A DNA stretch of 64,000 nt from Gymnorhina tibicen (GCA_013399875.1 VXAZ01008170.1:558001-622000), one strand, 5' to 3'; shown: positions 47,001-59,366, numbered from the stretch's first letter. Notes: a model not told the origin generated them from the sequence alone. Translations and numbers: made by a program.

Positions 47001-49704
47001 CAGCTGGCACCCGCTGACAGTGCATTAATCCATTTTGACGGAGAATCAGAGCTGGAATAGGATGATTTTCTGAAGAGTTAGGGCATCAGAAGTTGATACC
47101 GCAGCACCACTGAGGGCTTACAGTTACTGTCTCCTGACTGCTGTTTGTGCCTGGGTAATCCTTGCACCTTAATTGCTTTGTTCTTTGGCTTGCAGTGAAC
47201 ATCACCACCACGGTGCTTGTCAGAAGGTCTGTTTTTAAATTGGAATGGTACAGGGAATGCTTACAGAGGCAGGAACTGTTCTACTATCCCTTCTGTGCGC
47301 TCTCTTTCCCCTCCCCGCGCCCCCTTTTAACCTCCCCCTCCCCTTTTTTGTCTTTTTTTTTTTTTTACCGTCTCTGCCAAAGAAAGTGTAACACACAAAT
47401 CAGAGTAACAATCATTTTGTGCACTTTTGACATCAAAAAACAGATCAGCTCAGGAGAGTTAAGCTGCAAAGTGCTGTGAAACAGTCACAGTTTAAGACCA
47501 ATGGAAAGTGTGTTAGTTCATAATGCTGGGAGGGCAAAGGCACTTGAGTTAACTCTCAATTTCTCCTCTGTACCCACTGATCAGGCAGTTATCAATGGTA
47601 AGGAGGCCCTTTCTGGTGTGATCTGAGTTATTTTACTCTATGTACGGCAGTATTCTTTGCAAACACAAGCCTGTATATTTCAAATTGACTTTATTATTAT
47701 GACCAAGGGTAAAAAATTTTAGTGCAAGTTTCAACAGCATATTTCTTTTTTTTTTTTTAGTAGTTTTATTAACATTACTTTCAATTTTCCCTAGCTAAAC
47801 AGCCCAATTGTCATTGTGTCAAGTAACAAAGATGCTCAGTAAGTTTTCATGGCCACATAAAGGAAAACCATATGTTTTATTTCACCCAAAAGCAAGAAGG
47901 ATTTTTTCTGAAGTAGTCAGTTATTCTTTGAAGCTGCTCTGGACCACTGATTCCTAGAGTCAAGTTTTTATTTGAGTTCTTTGCAGATTTATAGTAATAC
48001 AAATATGAACATTAGATTTTTTAGGATCTTAGTTATAACTTGTTGGGGAAAAAGAGTCTCTTCTGCATCTTTTTTTCCTCAATCAAGATTTCTGGCATTA
48101 TTTCATGTACTTGATCTGGATGTCTCTGAAAGCATGGTTGCTCCTGGTTGCAAATGAGAGGTGTTGACTCAGCCACAATGTTAGTCAGTCAGACAGACAC
48201 TAAAAGAAAACAATTTTATTTTTTTTGATCAAGTGCAAGGGTAGATGCATACAACTTTTCTGGTTGATGTGCTCATGAATTCCTCTCCCCCTGTTTTTGA
48301 TCCATTTTTGATCCTCACAAGAATCTTGAATGTGAGCCAGATTTCTCTGGGAAATTGTCCCCTTGATGATGATATTTGCCAAGAAAGGGATTTCCACAGT
48401 GTGTAAGCAAGGGAAAGGACTATTAACACTCTGTAGATGGGGGAATGGCTAACATGAAAACCACCATGGAAAAAAAATGAGATTATTCTTGCCTGCCATA
48501 TAAATACATAAGAATTCTTTCTGGTGATTCTGTCAAGCTTTCAAGGTTTTTTCATGTTTTCTATCAAATTGCACTATCTCTACATAAGAATTGTTCTGAG
48601 TATTTTTTGAATTATAGGTCCTGTATAAATATTGAGAGGAAGGGTTGCTGTTATTTGTAAAGAGCCTGCATAATCATCTAGATTGGGCCTTTGCATGTGC
48701 ATGGTGGCTGTATTGTCCTCTCCTCCCCGTAGTACAGTGTATCACCAGAAGCCATGATGTGCCTATGACAAACACCAGAGTTAGAAGTGAAGCTCAAACC
48801 TTTAGTTGGAGTTTGGACAGGGATTGGGAAAGAGAAAGTACATAGCCAGGAATAACCCCATTCAAATGATTATTTCTTTTAAATGTCTCCACCAAAAATA
48901 CTCTATAAAGAGTAAAAGGGATGCATATCTTCAAAACCAAGTGTGTACAAAACATGGATTGAACTAAATGCTCCTGGAACTTCAATGTTTAGTGGGCACA
49001 AAGATGCTTTTGTTTCCAAGTCTGTGCCTGAGGGGATATCTGTCATGTAGAACAGTCTTCTCATAGACCACATAATCCTGGCGGGGCCCTTTTTGTGAAT
49101 CATATCTGTTGCTAAATAGTTGCATGAGATTCTCCCAAAGGAAATATGGAGAGGACTATACGTCTGTCAGAGCAGCAGACCCTCCCCTGGCTCCAATGGA
49201 ACTGAGGGAAAGAAAGAATTCTGCAGGCAACTAAAAGAAATAAGAAATAGGAGTTCTGTAGGTTGGTTCCACGTCTGGTCATTCTGGGGTAAATGGAGGT
49301 GATACACACGACTTCTCCAGGGTAGCAGGTATGAACCTCCCTGGGCCCCAGGGAGTGTACTGGCATTTCTCTTTGTGCTGTAAATTAAGTCCAGACATTC
49401 TGGCTCTGAACCAAGAGCAGGTGCAGATCTCATGTGCTGAAGGTCCATCTGGGGTAGATAGACATGGGTGCTTTCTTGGGTAATGGAAGGCTGATAAACT
49501 ACAGAACAAAGGTTTGCAGTGCAGTTTGTACCTAAACCCATCCATGGCAAAGAGACCTGAAAATGTAAGCATCTGTGACTTCAGTTCAAAGAAACCTTGT
49601 CTACAGAACATGAGTAGGGTATCTCTTCTTCACCCTTCCTTTTGAGGAAGGCTGTGATAACAGTATTCTAAGCAAAACAGCTAAATTGTGATAAAAAGAT
49701 GTCT
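44015..49704. other. No supported gene; simple repeats
   Basis: Holds a (GA)n run at 46,355-46,371, poly(T) runs at about 47,354-47,366 and 47,748-47,758, and a pyrimidine-rich tract at 47,300-47,370. Bases 46,130-46,345 and 46,800-47,050 are less AT-rich and keep some CpGs. A donor-like ATGAG|GTGAGC lies at 46,826, but no strong acceptor precedes it. Confidence 0.5.
46355..46371. repeat. Short (GA)n repeat
   Basis: About eight AG/GA units without interruption. It is too short to be notable beyond possible length variation. Confidence 0.85.
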
Positions 49705-49876
49705 TTTAAAAAATGTTTTTCAGCTGATGGTCTGTGAACCGTATCTCAGAAACCCATGGCAGGTAAAGATGAAAAGCAAGCATTTTGCCTTGGGCTTAAT
49801 TTTGCTATTCAAAGGTCTGCATCTCCACTGGAAAATATTTAGGCATCTGTGAATTGAAAACAGTTGAAAATCACTG
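49705..49876 (+). mobile_element. Probable ancient hAT (Charlie-like) DNA transposon remnant
   Basis: The right end reads 'ctgtgaattgaaaacagttg' and then 'aaaatcactg', close to the terminal-inverted-repeat region of Charlie/MER-type hAT elements, which ends in a CAGTGNTTCTCAACC complement. The left side 'tgtttttcagctgatggtct' followed by 'gtgaacc' fits the matching end ('...ttcaac-tggtggtccgtg...'). No intact target-site duplication can be confirmed. Such elements predate the bird radiation. Similarity is from memory of the family and should be checked. Confidence 0.5.
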
Positions 49877-52800
49877 ACCTGAAAATATATTTCCTTGTTT
49901 TTAGAAAACCAGCAAGACTAAGTTAGCAGAACATTTCTCTATGGTGATGTTGATGTCTTTCCCTCCTACCCCCCATCCTACTAATGGATCACATGATTTG
50001 TACCTAGAATATAGCCTTTCATTTCTTATGGTCCTTCTCTAATGAGATCTTTCTGTCTTGAAACGTCAGCACGGAGCTTTCCTAGACTGCTTGTACAATT
50101 ATCCACTGTTCTGCAAATTTAAATGCAAATTAAAAGTTCGATTAGTTTAAAAAAAATCATGTTTTCCACTTAATTTTAAATGGTCAGTCTTGCCAAAGAG
50201 ATCTCCCATTATAAATAAGATGTCTTATAGTTCTGGGATCAAGGTTTATTTCTATTTATGCTCAAAAAAAAAAAAATTGACTACTATAGATGGAACAGAT
50301 GTGTCTACACTAGATGTCATAATTATCCATGACAGTGTAGCCTGCCTTTGGAATGCATGTGCTACAGGAACAGCATTTGAATATTCCAGACCTCTGACCT
50401 TAAGCAGATGTCATTATTTTAGTCATATGGACAAGACAGAAGGAAGGTCAGAACTCACTCATGTATATTTATATCATAGTCCTTTATTTTATGTATACAT
50501 GTGGTATTTTTGCTTGAAGGTTTATAGGAAGAGGTTACTCCTAAAAAGTGTTTAGGATGGAATTTGGCTTCTTTCTGACAGAACACGGTGTTTTTAGTGA
50601 TGTGGCATTGGTTTTTTTTGGTTTGGGATTCCCTGCCACCTTTTTTCTCATCAGGGAACCTGTAGGAGGTTGCTGTTAGCTGAATTATGCAGTGAAATCA
50701 CCGGGATTGCCTGGAGTGGACATCAGCTCAGACTTTGTTTCCCTCAAAGTAGCTGTCATCTCAAGTAACTGTCATCTTCATGGAACATGCTCATGTCTGA
50801 TCATAACCTTTGGCAGCAGTCTTGAGTAGGAAAACATTCTTTCAGTTCAGGTGATTGGGGCTTGTATGTGTTGCAGACCACTCTCAATGCAGGTAGGGAA
50901 GCTGCAGCTCATGGAGTTTAATTGTACTGCATTTTACTGGAGCACTGCTGTGATATTGGTGACCTTCCTCCTTTTGTTTGACTGAAACCATATAATTTCA
51001 TTCTGTGATGTTGCCTGAAGCCACCGGGTTATCTAAATAACTTGCCAGCCTCAAAGCAAAACTCTCCCCCTTTCCTAAAATCCTTTCACTACTACCACCA
51101 GCAATCTATCTTTATTTCTGGGAGGGGGGAAAAAGCCATGCTAACCTCAAATCATTTTGCAATTGCTAACACAGGAAGTGAGTCTAATAAAAATAAAAGG
51201 ACAAGTGAGCAACAAATTGAAGGAAATGAAAGGCCCTGAAAGGAAATGAATAGATGAGTTCCTGTGTGAAAATTCACCTTTTTCTTACATTATATGTATT
51301 GGGTGACAGCTGAGTAATTGAACTCTGGGGTACATGCTTATGATGCCAGGAGAGCAGAATGACTGAGGCTGAGAATTTCTCACAGTTAAATCACAGGCCT
51401 ATTAAAGCTGAAGCAGCAGCACTGTGGTGCCATATTAGTGGCAAGAACAGTCAGAGGGATTCCTGACAACTTACACCCATTATTTTATTAAAACAAATGC
51501 TGCTTTCAGCTCTTTAATGAAAGCACCTGCTTTTAAGCAATGGTCAAAAGATGCTTATAGGTTATGAGAGGTACTTCTTTAACTGTGTACTTCAACAACT
51601 TTCCTATCCCTACAGAAGCATATACAGCATCAATATGACCTCCAAAACACGGGTGGAAAATACTTTTCTGTATGTATGACCTCAGTTTTGAAGAGCACTC
51701 ATGGAACAGCATGGTTGCAGCAGTCAGTGTGTTGGAGCCAATTCCACCCATCACCCAGTACAAAGTCTGGGCTGCTTGGTCCTCTCCAGTGTGGTCCTCT
51801 TGGGACTGCTTGGTCCTCTGCCATGTGCTCCTCCCGGGCTCAGTGCTCAGACAGAAACCCAGGCAAGAATTGCTGAGCTGACACCAACCTGCAGCTGCCC
51901 TCTGGCTTTCTTAACAGTCTGTGCTTTTTGATGCTCTTCGTAAAGGCAGGGTAGAAAAGCCTGGCTTATTTGTAAAAGGTTTGTTGCTTTGTTATTTATA
52001 GTTTAGGCAGAAAAAATCCTTAAAACCTTGAAAACTGTAGAAATTGACAGCTCAGTTCCTCCTTTTACCAAAACTCTCCTCTTTCTTGCATTATCCACTC
52101 TCCTGTTGTGCATTGGGGCTGAAAAGTACCAGAGCAAGTTAATGGCAAACATTTATACCGTATGGATCTGTCTCTGTACTTAAAGGATCCAAATGAACTG
52201 TACTGGATTAAGATCTGTTTTATTGTATTTTTTGGCATGGTCCTCTAGAGCTGCATTCTGTAAGGCTTAAAGCTGTTGAAGTTTAAAGAAAAACAGATTA
52301 ATTGTGGAGAAGAGATACGAGAGTTCACTTACAGTTACCTGGCACCTGTTTCCGACCACAGGTGGAAGGCAGCATAATTTGGCAAAAAGGTACACAGAAA
52401 TAATCCCAGGCATTGTTTCTGTGTGGCACTGGACCACATCAAAATTACATAGAGCATGACAATATTTAGATCAAAGCATTACAGCTGAAAGGTCATCCAA
52501 ACCATATTGCAGCTAAAAAAAAATTAAGTAATCCTTGTAAAAGCTTTGGCACAGCATTGCTTTGGTGGAAGGGGGAGATAACTCTTGAAAAAAACCTGAG
52601 GTTTGCATTGACTGAAAGTAAAATTGCAATTTTCAGGTTGGCAAAAGCCACTTTAAAGGGATGAAATTGCACTGTCTTTTCTTTTTTTATAGAGAGATGA
52701 TTAGTAACCTGATAGGAAAATGCCATTTAGCTTCTTTGTACGATATGTGAGTCAACAAGTGTGCACTATGAGTTAGCCTTGCAATGTTCAGCATTGCTAG

Positions 52801-54189
52801 TACTGCTGGGTAGAAGTCATTTAGGTTCCAGAACTTTGCGGGGGCCAAAGTGAAACGGGATTGAAAATCCCAGATACTCTAAAAGCCCATTTGTTTCCCA
52901 GTTCATGCAGCTCAACTGCTTAATACCAAAGGAATGGAAGTTTAGGGCATGCTTTATGTTCTTTCATAAGTGCGTTACGCACTAAAAAATGAGAGATCTA
53001 AAAAATAAGAGATCTAAAATATCATCTAAAAAATAAGAGATCCATAGGTGGGGGGAATCTTTTTACTTTCCAAGGCCCTTGCTGGTAGGAAACTTCCACT
53101 CAGTATTCAACATCCTCATTAAAGAGAAGAAGCTTTTAACTGAGGTTTTGCTTAGGCATGGGGGTTTAGGAACTCCGCTGGCTTTTCTGTAACTTAGCTT
53201 TTTAAGAGTATCTTACTAGTTCGACCTAATAGAGTAGCAAGTGATGTTTGAGCTAGAGGAAAAATAAAGAAATGATAGGAGACAAGCCAGTAAGTTGAAA
53301 TGGGATAAATCCTTTTAACAGTTTTCAGCTTTAATTTTTGTGTTAGCCTGTAGAGAGACACATCCCTGTGTCTTTAGTGTAAACCTGGCAATACTGGAGC
53401 AAAAAATCTGTTTTCTGAGCCACATTGGAAGAGCCCTAAATTTTGTTTTAAATTTAAGGCCAGCCACAGTCTGCAGGGACCACAATACATTTCTATAAAA
53501 CAAATGTTAAAGTGGGAAGGATCGAAGCAATGTAAGTGACTTCAGTTCCAATTTCTTGTTGATGTCCAGACTATAACAGATTTTAGACTGACTCCGCCAG
53601 ATAGCCATAAAATAATGCTGGTACAAATTGGTGATTTTTTTGCTCTCCTTTTGCAATGTTGTACTGCAAGAGAAAAAAGCCAAGCAAGTTCTGTTATCTG
53701 TGCTGCCAGTAGGGAGATTTTCACTGACTGAAGACAACTGCTGTAAAAGCTTTAGCTGGTGGTAAACCCATCACAGGACTGAAGGAAAACCATTTTTATC
53801 CGCACTTTGGCACAGACGCTGTTCTTTTCATGGAGAAGAGCATGGGGAATCTCTTGGCAAGTAAATTTTGTGGCTGTTGCACCTCTTAAGATTTCTCTAA
53901 TTTCTACAAATCTCACAGAACAAGTTTTTTTTCTGAAAGGGGATTTATCGCTGCTATCTATTAACTGCCTGTAAACAGTGTGTACTTTAAATATTTTATA
54001 GCTACGTGAAGGGATTAGGGCTCAGGGCACTATGGTTTTATGCATCTTATCTGTCAAATGCTTGTTACACCTTAAGTTTCATAATATGTTTTACCTAGAA
54101 ATGTGATTATCAGGACACATCTTAATAGATAACTCCTTTGTACCAGGAGCAAAAAGTGAGTATATAAATTAATTCCTCGTGAGTCTTTA
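49877..54189. other. No supported gene
   Basis: A poly(A) run lies at about 50,264-50,275. Near 52,481-52,515 a phrase like 'gctgaaaggtcatccaaacc' vaguely resembles a CR1 tail but is too short to call. A cluster of three imperfect TAAAAAATAAGAGATC units occurs at 52,983-53,042. Confidence 0.5.
52983..53042. repeat. Cluster of short direct repeats
   Basis: Three copies of a 16-base unit (TAAAAAATRAGAGATC) occur at about 52,983, 52,999 and 53,027, two adjacent and one offset by a degraded partial copy. This is local slippage-type expansion. Confidence 0.75.
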
Positions 54190-54600
54190 CGTGTTGGTCT
54201 CTTGTTTGTTTTTGGATCGTGGAAACCTTTAGCAATGCATGAGAATAATCTGATCTAATGACAGGAACAAAGAACCAGCTCTCTGTTTTCCGAAGTTGCA
54301 GCAGATGTAGAGAATAAATTATAAACCATTTTCCAAACATAGTGTATAAATTCTTAGCAGTGACATCTTGATCTTGGATGGAAAACACAGCATATACATA
54401 CTAAACAGAGCAGTTCACTCTTAACCAGATGCAGGGTCATCCATTAGGAATACTTTATCTGATTAGTATTGTTAATGGAAGGGCTTATCCGGCCATTCTG
54501 TAAAAGCGGATCTGCTGTAGATCGTGATTCCTTGTCAATACAATCATCAAGGCTATCACGGTTGTGACAGCCCAGTATTAACCTGCTAGAGAGAACTGGG
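54190..54600. promoter_or_regulatory. Possible conserved noncoding element
   Basis: A stretch of balanced composition with scattered CpGs (for example TTATCCGGCC, AAGCGGATC and CTATCACGG) stands out from AT-rich flanks, without frame, splice or repeat signature. It is flagged on texture only. Confidence 0.2.
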
Positions 54601-55482
54601 CAGGAAAATACACCAAGCACACACTCAGTGAAACAGAGACCCTTCCAGTTATTTCTCTACCATGCATAGCGTTGCCCCCTGAAGTGCTGCTTTTCCATCA
54701 TTCCACTTGGCAAAACAGATTACTTCAGCATCTTTCTTTACAACTTCTGATATATTCAATGGCTTAATTGTGATAATTTATGATAGTTTTGATTTTTGTA
54801 TTCATCATGGCCTTGATAAATGAAAAGGTAGTACAGAAATGGCGTATTTCTGGGACTGGTGGGACTACCATAGTTATATTGTAGATTATTCTAAAACATG
54901 CAAATTAGGAAGCAAAACAAAAACTCTATTTTCTACCTGAGAAAAGAATGATCTTGAGATTGGGATATCCTACATTAACTTTGAAGATGACCTATCTAAT
55001 ATTTTAATTCTGCAACAACACACTTCTGTTGGTTGTTGAAGTATTTCTAACAACAATCACAGTATTTAATGATCTGTCTTCATCATAAATAGTATGCTTA
55101 GATACTAATATCTGTCTTCATTATAAATTGTATGTTTATATATTAACAGTTGAGCATAATTTTAATCAAATAGAATTTATGTAGAAATCAGTTCAGTAGG
55201 CTATATTTTGTTTGAAGCTATCTATAGTACTTTTGAGTTGGTCTTCGAAGCCACTCTTCAGTTAAAATATAGTGGATTTCTTGTTTATTTTTAATAAGCT
55301 GGGAAAAATAGATCTTCTGTTTGGAGGTAAGATACATGTTTTTAAACAAAACAGGTTTTACTTAGTTATTTGTCTAGCTCTGAGGAAAAAATATTTATTT
55401 TTAATTTAAGATACTGATATATTAAAAAAGCTGTTATGAGTGTAAATTCCTCAGAAAATAATCCTAAACCAAGTAAGGCCTA
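54601..55482. other. AT-rich DNA with a tandem duplication
   Basis: A diverged tandem duplication with a unit of about 38 bases lies at 55,073-55,146 (TCTGTCTTCATCATAAAT then TCTGTCTTCATTATAAAT). No gene is supported. Confidence 0.6.
55073..55146. repeat. Diverged 38-bp tandem duplication
   Basis: Two adjacent copies start TCTGTCTTCAT and end TACTAA or TATTAA, with several substitutions between them. The event is older than the perfect 17-bp duplication at 41.58 kb. Confidence 0.8.
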
Positions 55483-55704
55483 CTATGACTGGCGGGCATG
55501 GGAACAGACACATGAAGTAGCTGTGCTGTAACAGAGCTCTAAAACCACGGCGCTTCTCTTGGTGCTGACCACGATTCCAGCACTGCACTGCCTTTGCAGC
55601 TCCCATAGGATATCCTGGCAGCAGGAAGTCAGCTCTTTGTTGCCATGGTTGTAGAGCTGCACCATTGACTTGGAATAGCTGGTCAAACCAAACCCATTCC
55701 TTCC
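55483..55704 (-). pseudogene. Candidate coding exon or decayed gene fragment, GC3-rich
   Basis: On the minus strand an acceptor-like CTTGAAAACAG ends at 55,705 and is followed in phase 0 by 73 codons to a TAG at 55,483-55,485. By hand count 46 of 73 third positions are G or C, in a region that is otherwise AT-rich. That bias is typical of present or past coding. The peptide includes GFGLTSYSKSMVQLYNHG and CCQDILWELQRQC. No donor precedes the stop, and the pyrimidine tract is weak. It may be a terminal exon, a processed-pseudogene fragment or a domesticated element. The family is not recognised. Confidence 0.4.
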
Positions 55705-56654
55705 CTGTTTTCAAGAATAAGATCAAGATTAGTAAAAACTTCAGAAATACTTTGAATTTTATATACCTCCTGCTAAGACAAGGTGATTTTCATTGACATT
55801 TCACTGTATGAGGGGGTTGTATTTCTTTTCCTAAAATTGTAAGTGAGCTTACCTACCTAATTTTAGGGTTTTTTAAATATCTCTTTAGTTTCAAATGCTT
55901 CCCCCACTATTTTTTTTCTTTTTCTGTTTCAGGCTTTACTGCCTGTAACAGTACAGTTACACAATACACTTTCTTTCATTCATTTATTCTTGTCTTGTTC
56001 AAAACGCTTGAATTTCTTAGATTCTTTGTCCTTTTCTGTATTTCCATATCTTCCTTATCTTTGCCTTTCTGTTTTTTCCCTTCCACGTTTTTCTCCCCTA
56101 GACGGGATACAGGACTTTGTCCCATGCTTGAGGTGTGGCTGAATCTGTCCCTTCCTGTTCACCTGCATGCCTCTTTCACCCCTTAAGTAGGGGTAGGGAG
56201 TAAAACTTGAAAGATCTGAAGAAGGGTCTGTCATAACCACAAGAAGATAACAATTCTTGAAATTCTGAGTGTACTGAGAGCTGTAAAAACTAGCAAAAAG
56301 ACCACACCAAAAAAGCCTCACCGAAAGGTGAATTCAGTGAAGACAGGAATTTGTACAAACAATAGAAGCCAGACTGTAAGAGGTTAAAAAATGGAAATGG
56401 ATGGTTTGAAACAGTATTTGTAAAAATGCTTGTGGGAAGTGGGATATCTGGACAGTTCCCATACTTTGTAATGAGGCAGAAGAACAAGTGAAAAAAGTGG
56501 AAAAGAGGGATGATCTTCAACCACATGCAGGGGGGTGAAGGAATGCAAGGGTAAATTGATAATAGGCAAAAAGACATCAGGGTTCACGACCTGAAAATCA
56601 CTGAGACTTCTAATGACAGGGAGGAGGGGTTGATGCTCTGTTTTGGCTGAGATC
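55705..56654. other. Gene-free DNA
   Basis: A pyrimidine-rich stretch lies at about 55,895-56,100. No exon or repeat is supported. Confidence 0.55.
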
Positions 56655-57010
56655 AGAAGATGGAGAAGGCTGGGGAAGAGAAGGCTTTGGGGAGACTAGA
56701 CCTTCCAGTACCTAAAGGGAATAAAAGTGAGCTGGAGAGGGACTTCTCACAAGGGTCTGTAGTGATAAGACAAGGGGTAATGGCCTTAAGCTGAAGGAGG
56801 GTAGGTTTAGATTAAATATAAGGAAAAAATTCTTTGCAGTGGGGGTGGTGAGGCACTGGAACAGGTTACCCAGAGAAGTTGTGGATGCCTCATCCCAGGC
56901 TGGATAGGGCTTTGAGAAACCTGTTCTAGGGGAAGGTGTCCCTGCCCATGGAGGGGGATTGAAAGATGGTCTTTAAGGTATCTTTCAACCAAACTCTTTG
57001 CTACTTCCAT
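56655..57010 (+). mobile_element. CR1 LINE 3' fragment
   Basis: In + orientation it has 'gaccttccagtacctaaagg', 'gctggagagggacttctcac', 'gataagacaaggggtaatgg', 'ggtaggtttagattaaatat', 'actggaacaggttacccaga' and 'ttgtggatgcctcatcccag', then a degraded terminal part ('ctttcaaccaaactctttgc'). It extends further 5' than the 20.9 kb and 42.1 kb copies. It appears similar in subfamily to the 20.9 kb copy. Confidence 0.95.
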
Positions 57011-58169
57011 GAATAAACAAAGATGATAAGACACAGCAGATAGGAACCAAAAAGAAGTTAACAGAAGAAAGCAGAGGGAAAAGAGCAGTTGGATCTACTG
57101 TAAGGAAAGGATGAAGGAAGGCAGATGCTATGAGGCAGTAAGGACTGTGGTGAGAGCCCTAGGAGACAAGCAGATGGACCAGGGTTTTTAACAAAAGCAA
57201 CAAACAAAAAAACCCCAAAAGCCAAACTCCAACAAAATAAAACAACAGCAAAACCCATTAATGACATTCAGGGAATTCATGGGCTTACTCTACCTTCAAG
57301 AAGAAAAACTCATAAATAGCTAGGATATCGTAGTCAAATGGATAAAATGTGAATAGTTGTAAAGTGCACGGGTGGACCCTTAGATGCTATAAACTAAAAG
57401 GTAGCTGGTGCTGAATTTTTAGCTTGGCACAGCTCTTCCTGTGTTACCAGAGTGTGAGTGCCTTGCTAGAGTGTTAAAACTGAAAAGCAGCAAACCCAAG
57501 TTTCTATGCTGCAGAAGATGTGCACAATAATGAGCCTAAATTCATACACAAATGCCTTTTGTATCTAGTACTTCTCATCTCTTGTATCCTTTGTGTCTTT
57601 TCTGCATTTAGTTTCGTATCTGAACACTTGAAACCGTATTCCCCAAGTGGATTGTCTGAAAAACTATCCATAAGGTGAGAATTTTGCACATTAATCACAG
57701 TATCTCCTTGCATTTGGAGTTACCCAAGATCTAATCAATGGAACACACTCAACTTCTGAGTCATCTGGTTATAACCAAATCAGGAGATACCAACTCAGTT
57801 AGAACTAGTGTGCTTTTGATGACTATGCTCTGAAATTGCATTGATGTCCTTCAGAACAGAATCCAGCCACTTGGCCTGCATGAATATAGGAAGGATAAGA
57901 GTTTTTGTCAGTGAATGAAGTACTTATTCCTTGCTAGACACACTCAGATACCAATTTCTTTCAGGTATTGTAAGCTTAAACAACTGAAAGTGACACAGCA
58001 GTCATTTGTGCCAAATCATATACAGAGTACAGCACAATAGCAGTGACACCAATGCATCCTCTAATGTGTGCTTAAACATCCTGATGCCATATTTGACTTA
58101 AAAGCAATTGTTGTCCTGTTACTGGGAATGATAACTGCACTTCCCCTCCCTACCCAGCATCTTGACTGA
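57011..58169. other. Gene-free DNA
   Basis: No gene or classified repeat is supported. An A/C-rich run lies at 57,195-57,255. Confidence 0.55.
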
Positions 58170-58390
58170 ACAAGCTACTGAATGGAATATGCTCTAAGTG
58201 GCCATATTTTATATTAAAATTTGATTAAATCCATTCTGTAGGCCACTTCAATGTGAATCATAATTACATTATTCTGCCAGTAACTGAGGTAATATGATAA
58301 GAAGAATGTCACATTCTCTGGACTGCTTTTAATGGAGTATATTTTATAGCTTGGTGCTTCACGTATTCAGCAATCCTCACTTAAGAAAGA
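58170..58390. promoter_or_regulatory. Possible conserved noncoding element
   Basis: AT-rich but wordy sequence with TTGATTAAAT, TAATTA (58,261-58,266) and GTAATATGATAAG. Clusters of homeodomain-type sites are common in developmental enhancers. There is no coding signature. Confidence 0.2.
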
Positions 58391-59171
58391 AATTTGATAC
58401 TAAATGGCAGCTTAAAGCTGTAATACTTGGTGGGTCACACTCTTCCTGCTCATGCATAAGCATCATTGGGTGTCATGGAAATTGTGCAAGATGAGAGTCC
58501 AGTGCAGGATTTGAAAAGAAGTGAGGGTGGTGATAAAGCTTCCTCATATTATTAAACATTTTTCATACACACTCTTCATTATTGCAAGGCAAGTGGGGGC
58601 ACTCTCCTATCTTGGTTGACTTCCTCTGTGACTTATTTTCAGCTGACCTCCTTCAGTAGATGAGAATGGACATGGCTCTCTGTGGCAGTTTGTCTTACTG
58701 CAGCAGAGCTGGCAATAACATTTCATAGCCTTCCCTTGGAGAGTTCAGCTCCTCACATACCGACATTCTTGTGTGGCTCTGTGTTTTCCCATCTAACACA
58801 GTTTTGGTTTTAGTGAGTGTGCTTAAAAGAATAAAAGGGAAAAAATCTTGGTGAGAAACTAGAGGACTGAGAACAAGGTAAGCAGTTAGCACCTATTTGT
58901 CAGGTTAAAGAATATAGTTTCCAGGTAGGAATTCTGTGTTATGGCTGCACTGAGCTGTGGGTTACAGCAGTCTATTTCAAAATAATGATATGCAGTTGAT
59001 TATCTGATGCCAAATGGCCTGAAAATCAAATATACAGTTGTAGGTTTCTACATGTACAACATACAGAGCCTTAAAAAAGATAACTCCTTGGGAAAATGTA
59101 TGAGTTTAGTGAATCAGCTGCTTAGATGAGCAGTAGGGTCATTACAGATGCCAGATTTAGAGTTCCCTTTA
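58391..59171. other. No supported gene; one splice-like pair
   Basis: An acceptor-like CCCATCTAACACAG (ending 58,801) and a strong donor (AACAAG|GTAAGC, GT at 58,878) on the + strand would bound a 76-nt exon, but all three frames have stops or lack support. It could only be a noncoding-transcript exon. Confidence 0.45.
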
Positions 59172-59366
59172 CTATACTACTGTTTCTGGGAGGTCCTTTT
59201 GTTTTAGTCCTCTCCACACCATTGTTCTCTTTTCCTTGAGCACGTCCAGCAAAACACCCATTGTACAAGCATTCTCGGACAAACTTCCAAGAACAAAGGG
59301 TTTGCGGTTTGTATCCAAAGAAGAGCCGCTCAAGTCCACTGCAATTAGGCTGTGATGGGCAAGGCA
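59172..59366 (-). other. Candidate minus-strand exon with retained CpGs
   Basis: A fair acceptor (branch-like CTAAC, then CCCTTAGTTACTTCCAG, ending at 59,367) precedes a block with several CpGs in AT-rich DNA. Two minus frames are open: one of 64 codons to TAG at 59,172-59,174 (includes HHSLIAVDLSGSSLD and ENACTMGVLLDVLKEK), and one of about 80 codons ending at 59,122. No strong donor is seen. Neither peptide is recognised. It may be an exon or a conserved noncoding block. Confidence 0.27.

Noticed and set aside
52481..52515. CR1-like phrase in AT-rich DNA
   Set aside because: About 20 bases of vague similarity without the neighbouring CR1 blocks.
58802..58877. Splice-bounded 76-nt + strand block
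   Set aside because: Stops in the frames examined and a second internal AG make it weak. Kept only as a remark in the region entry.
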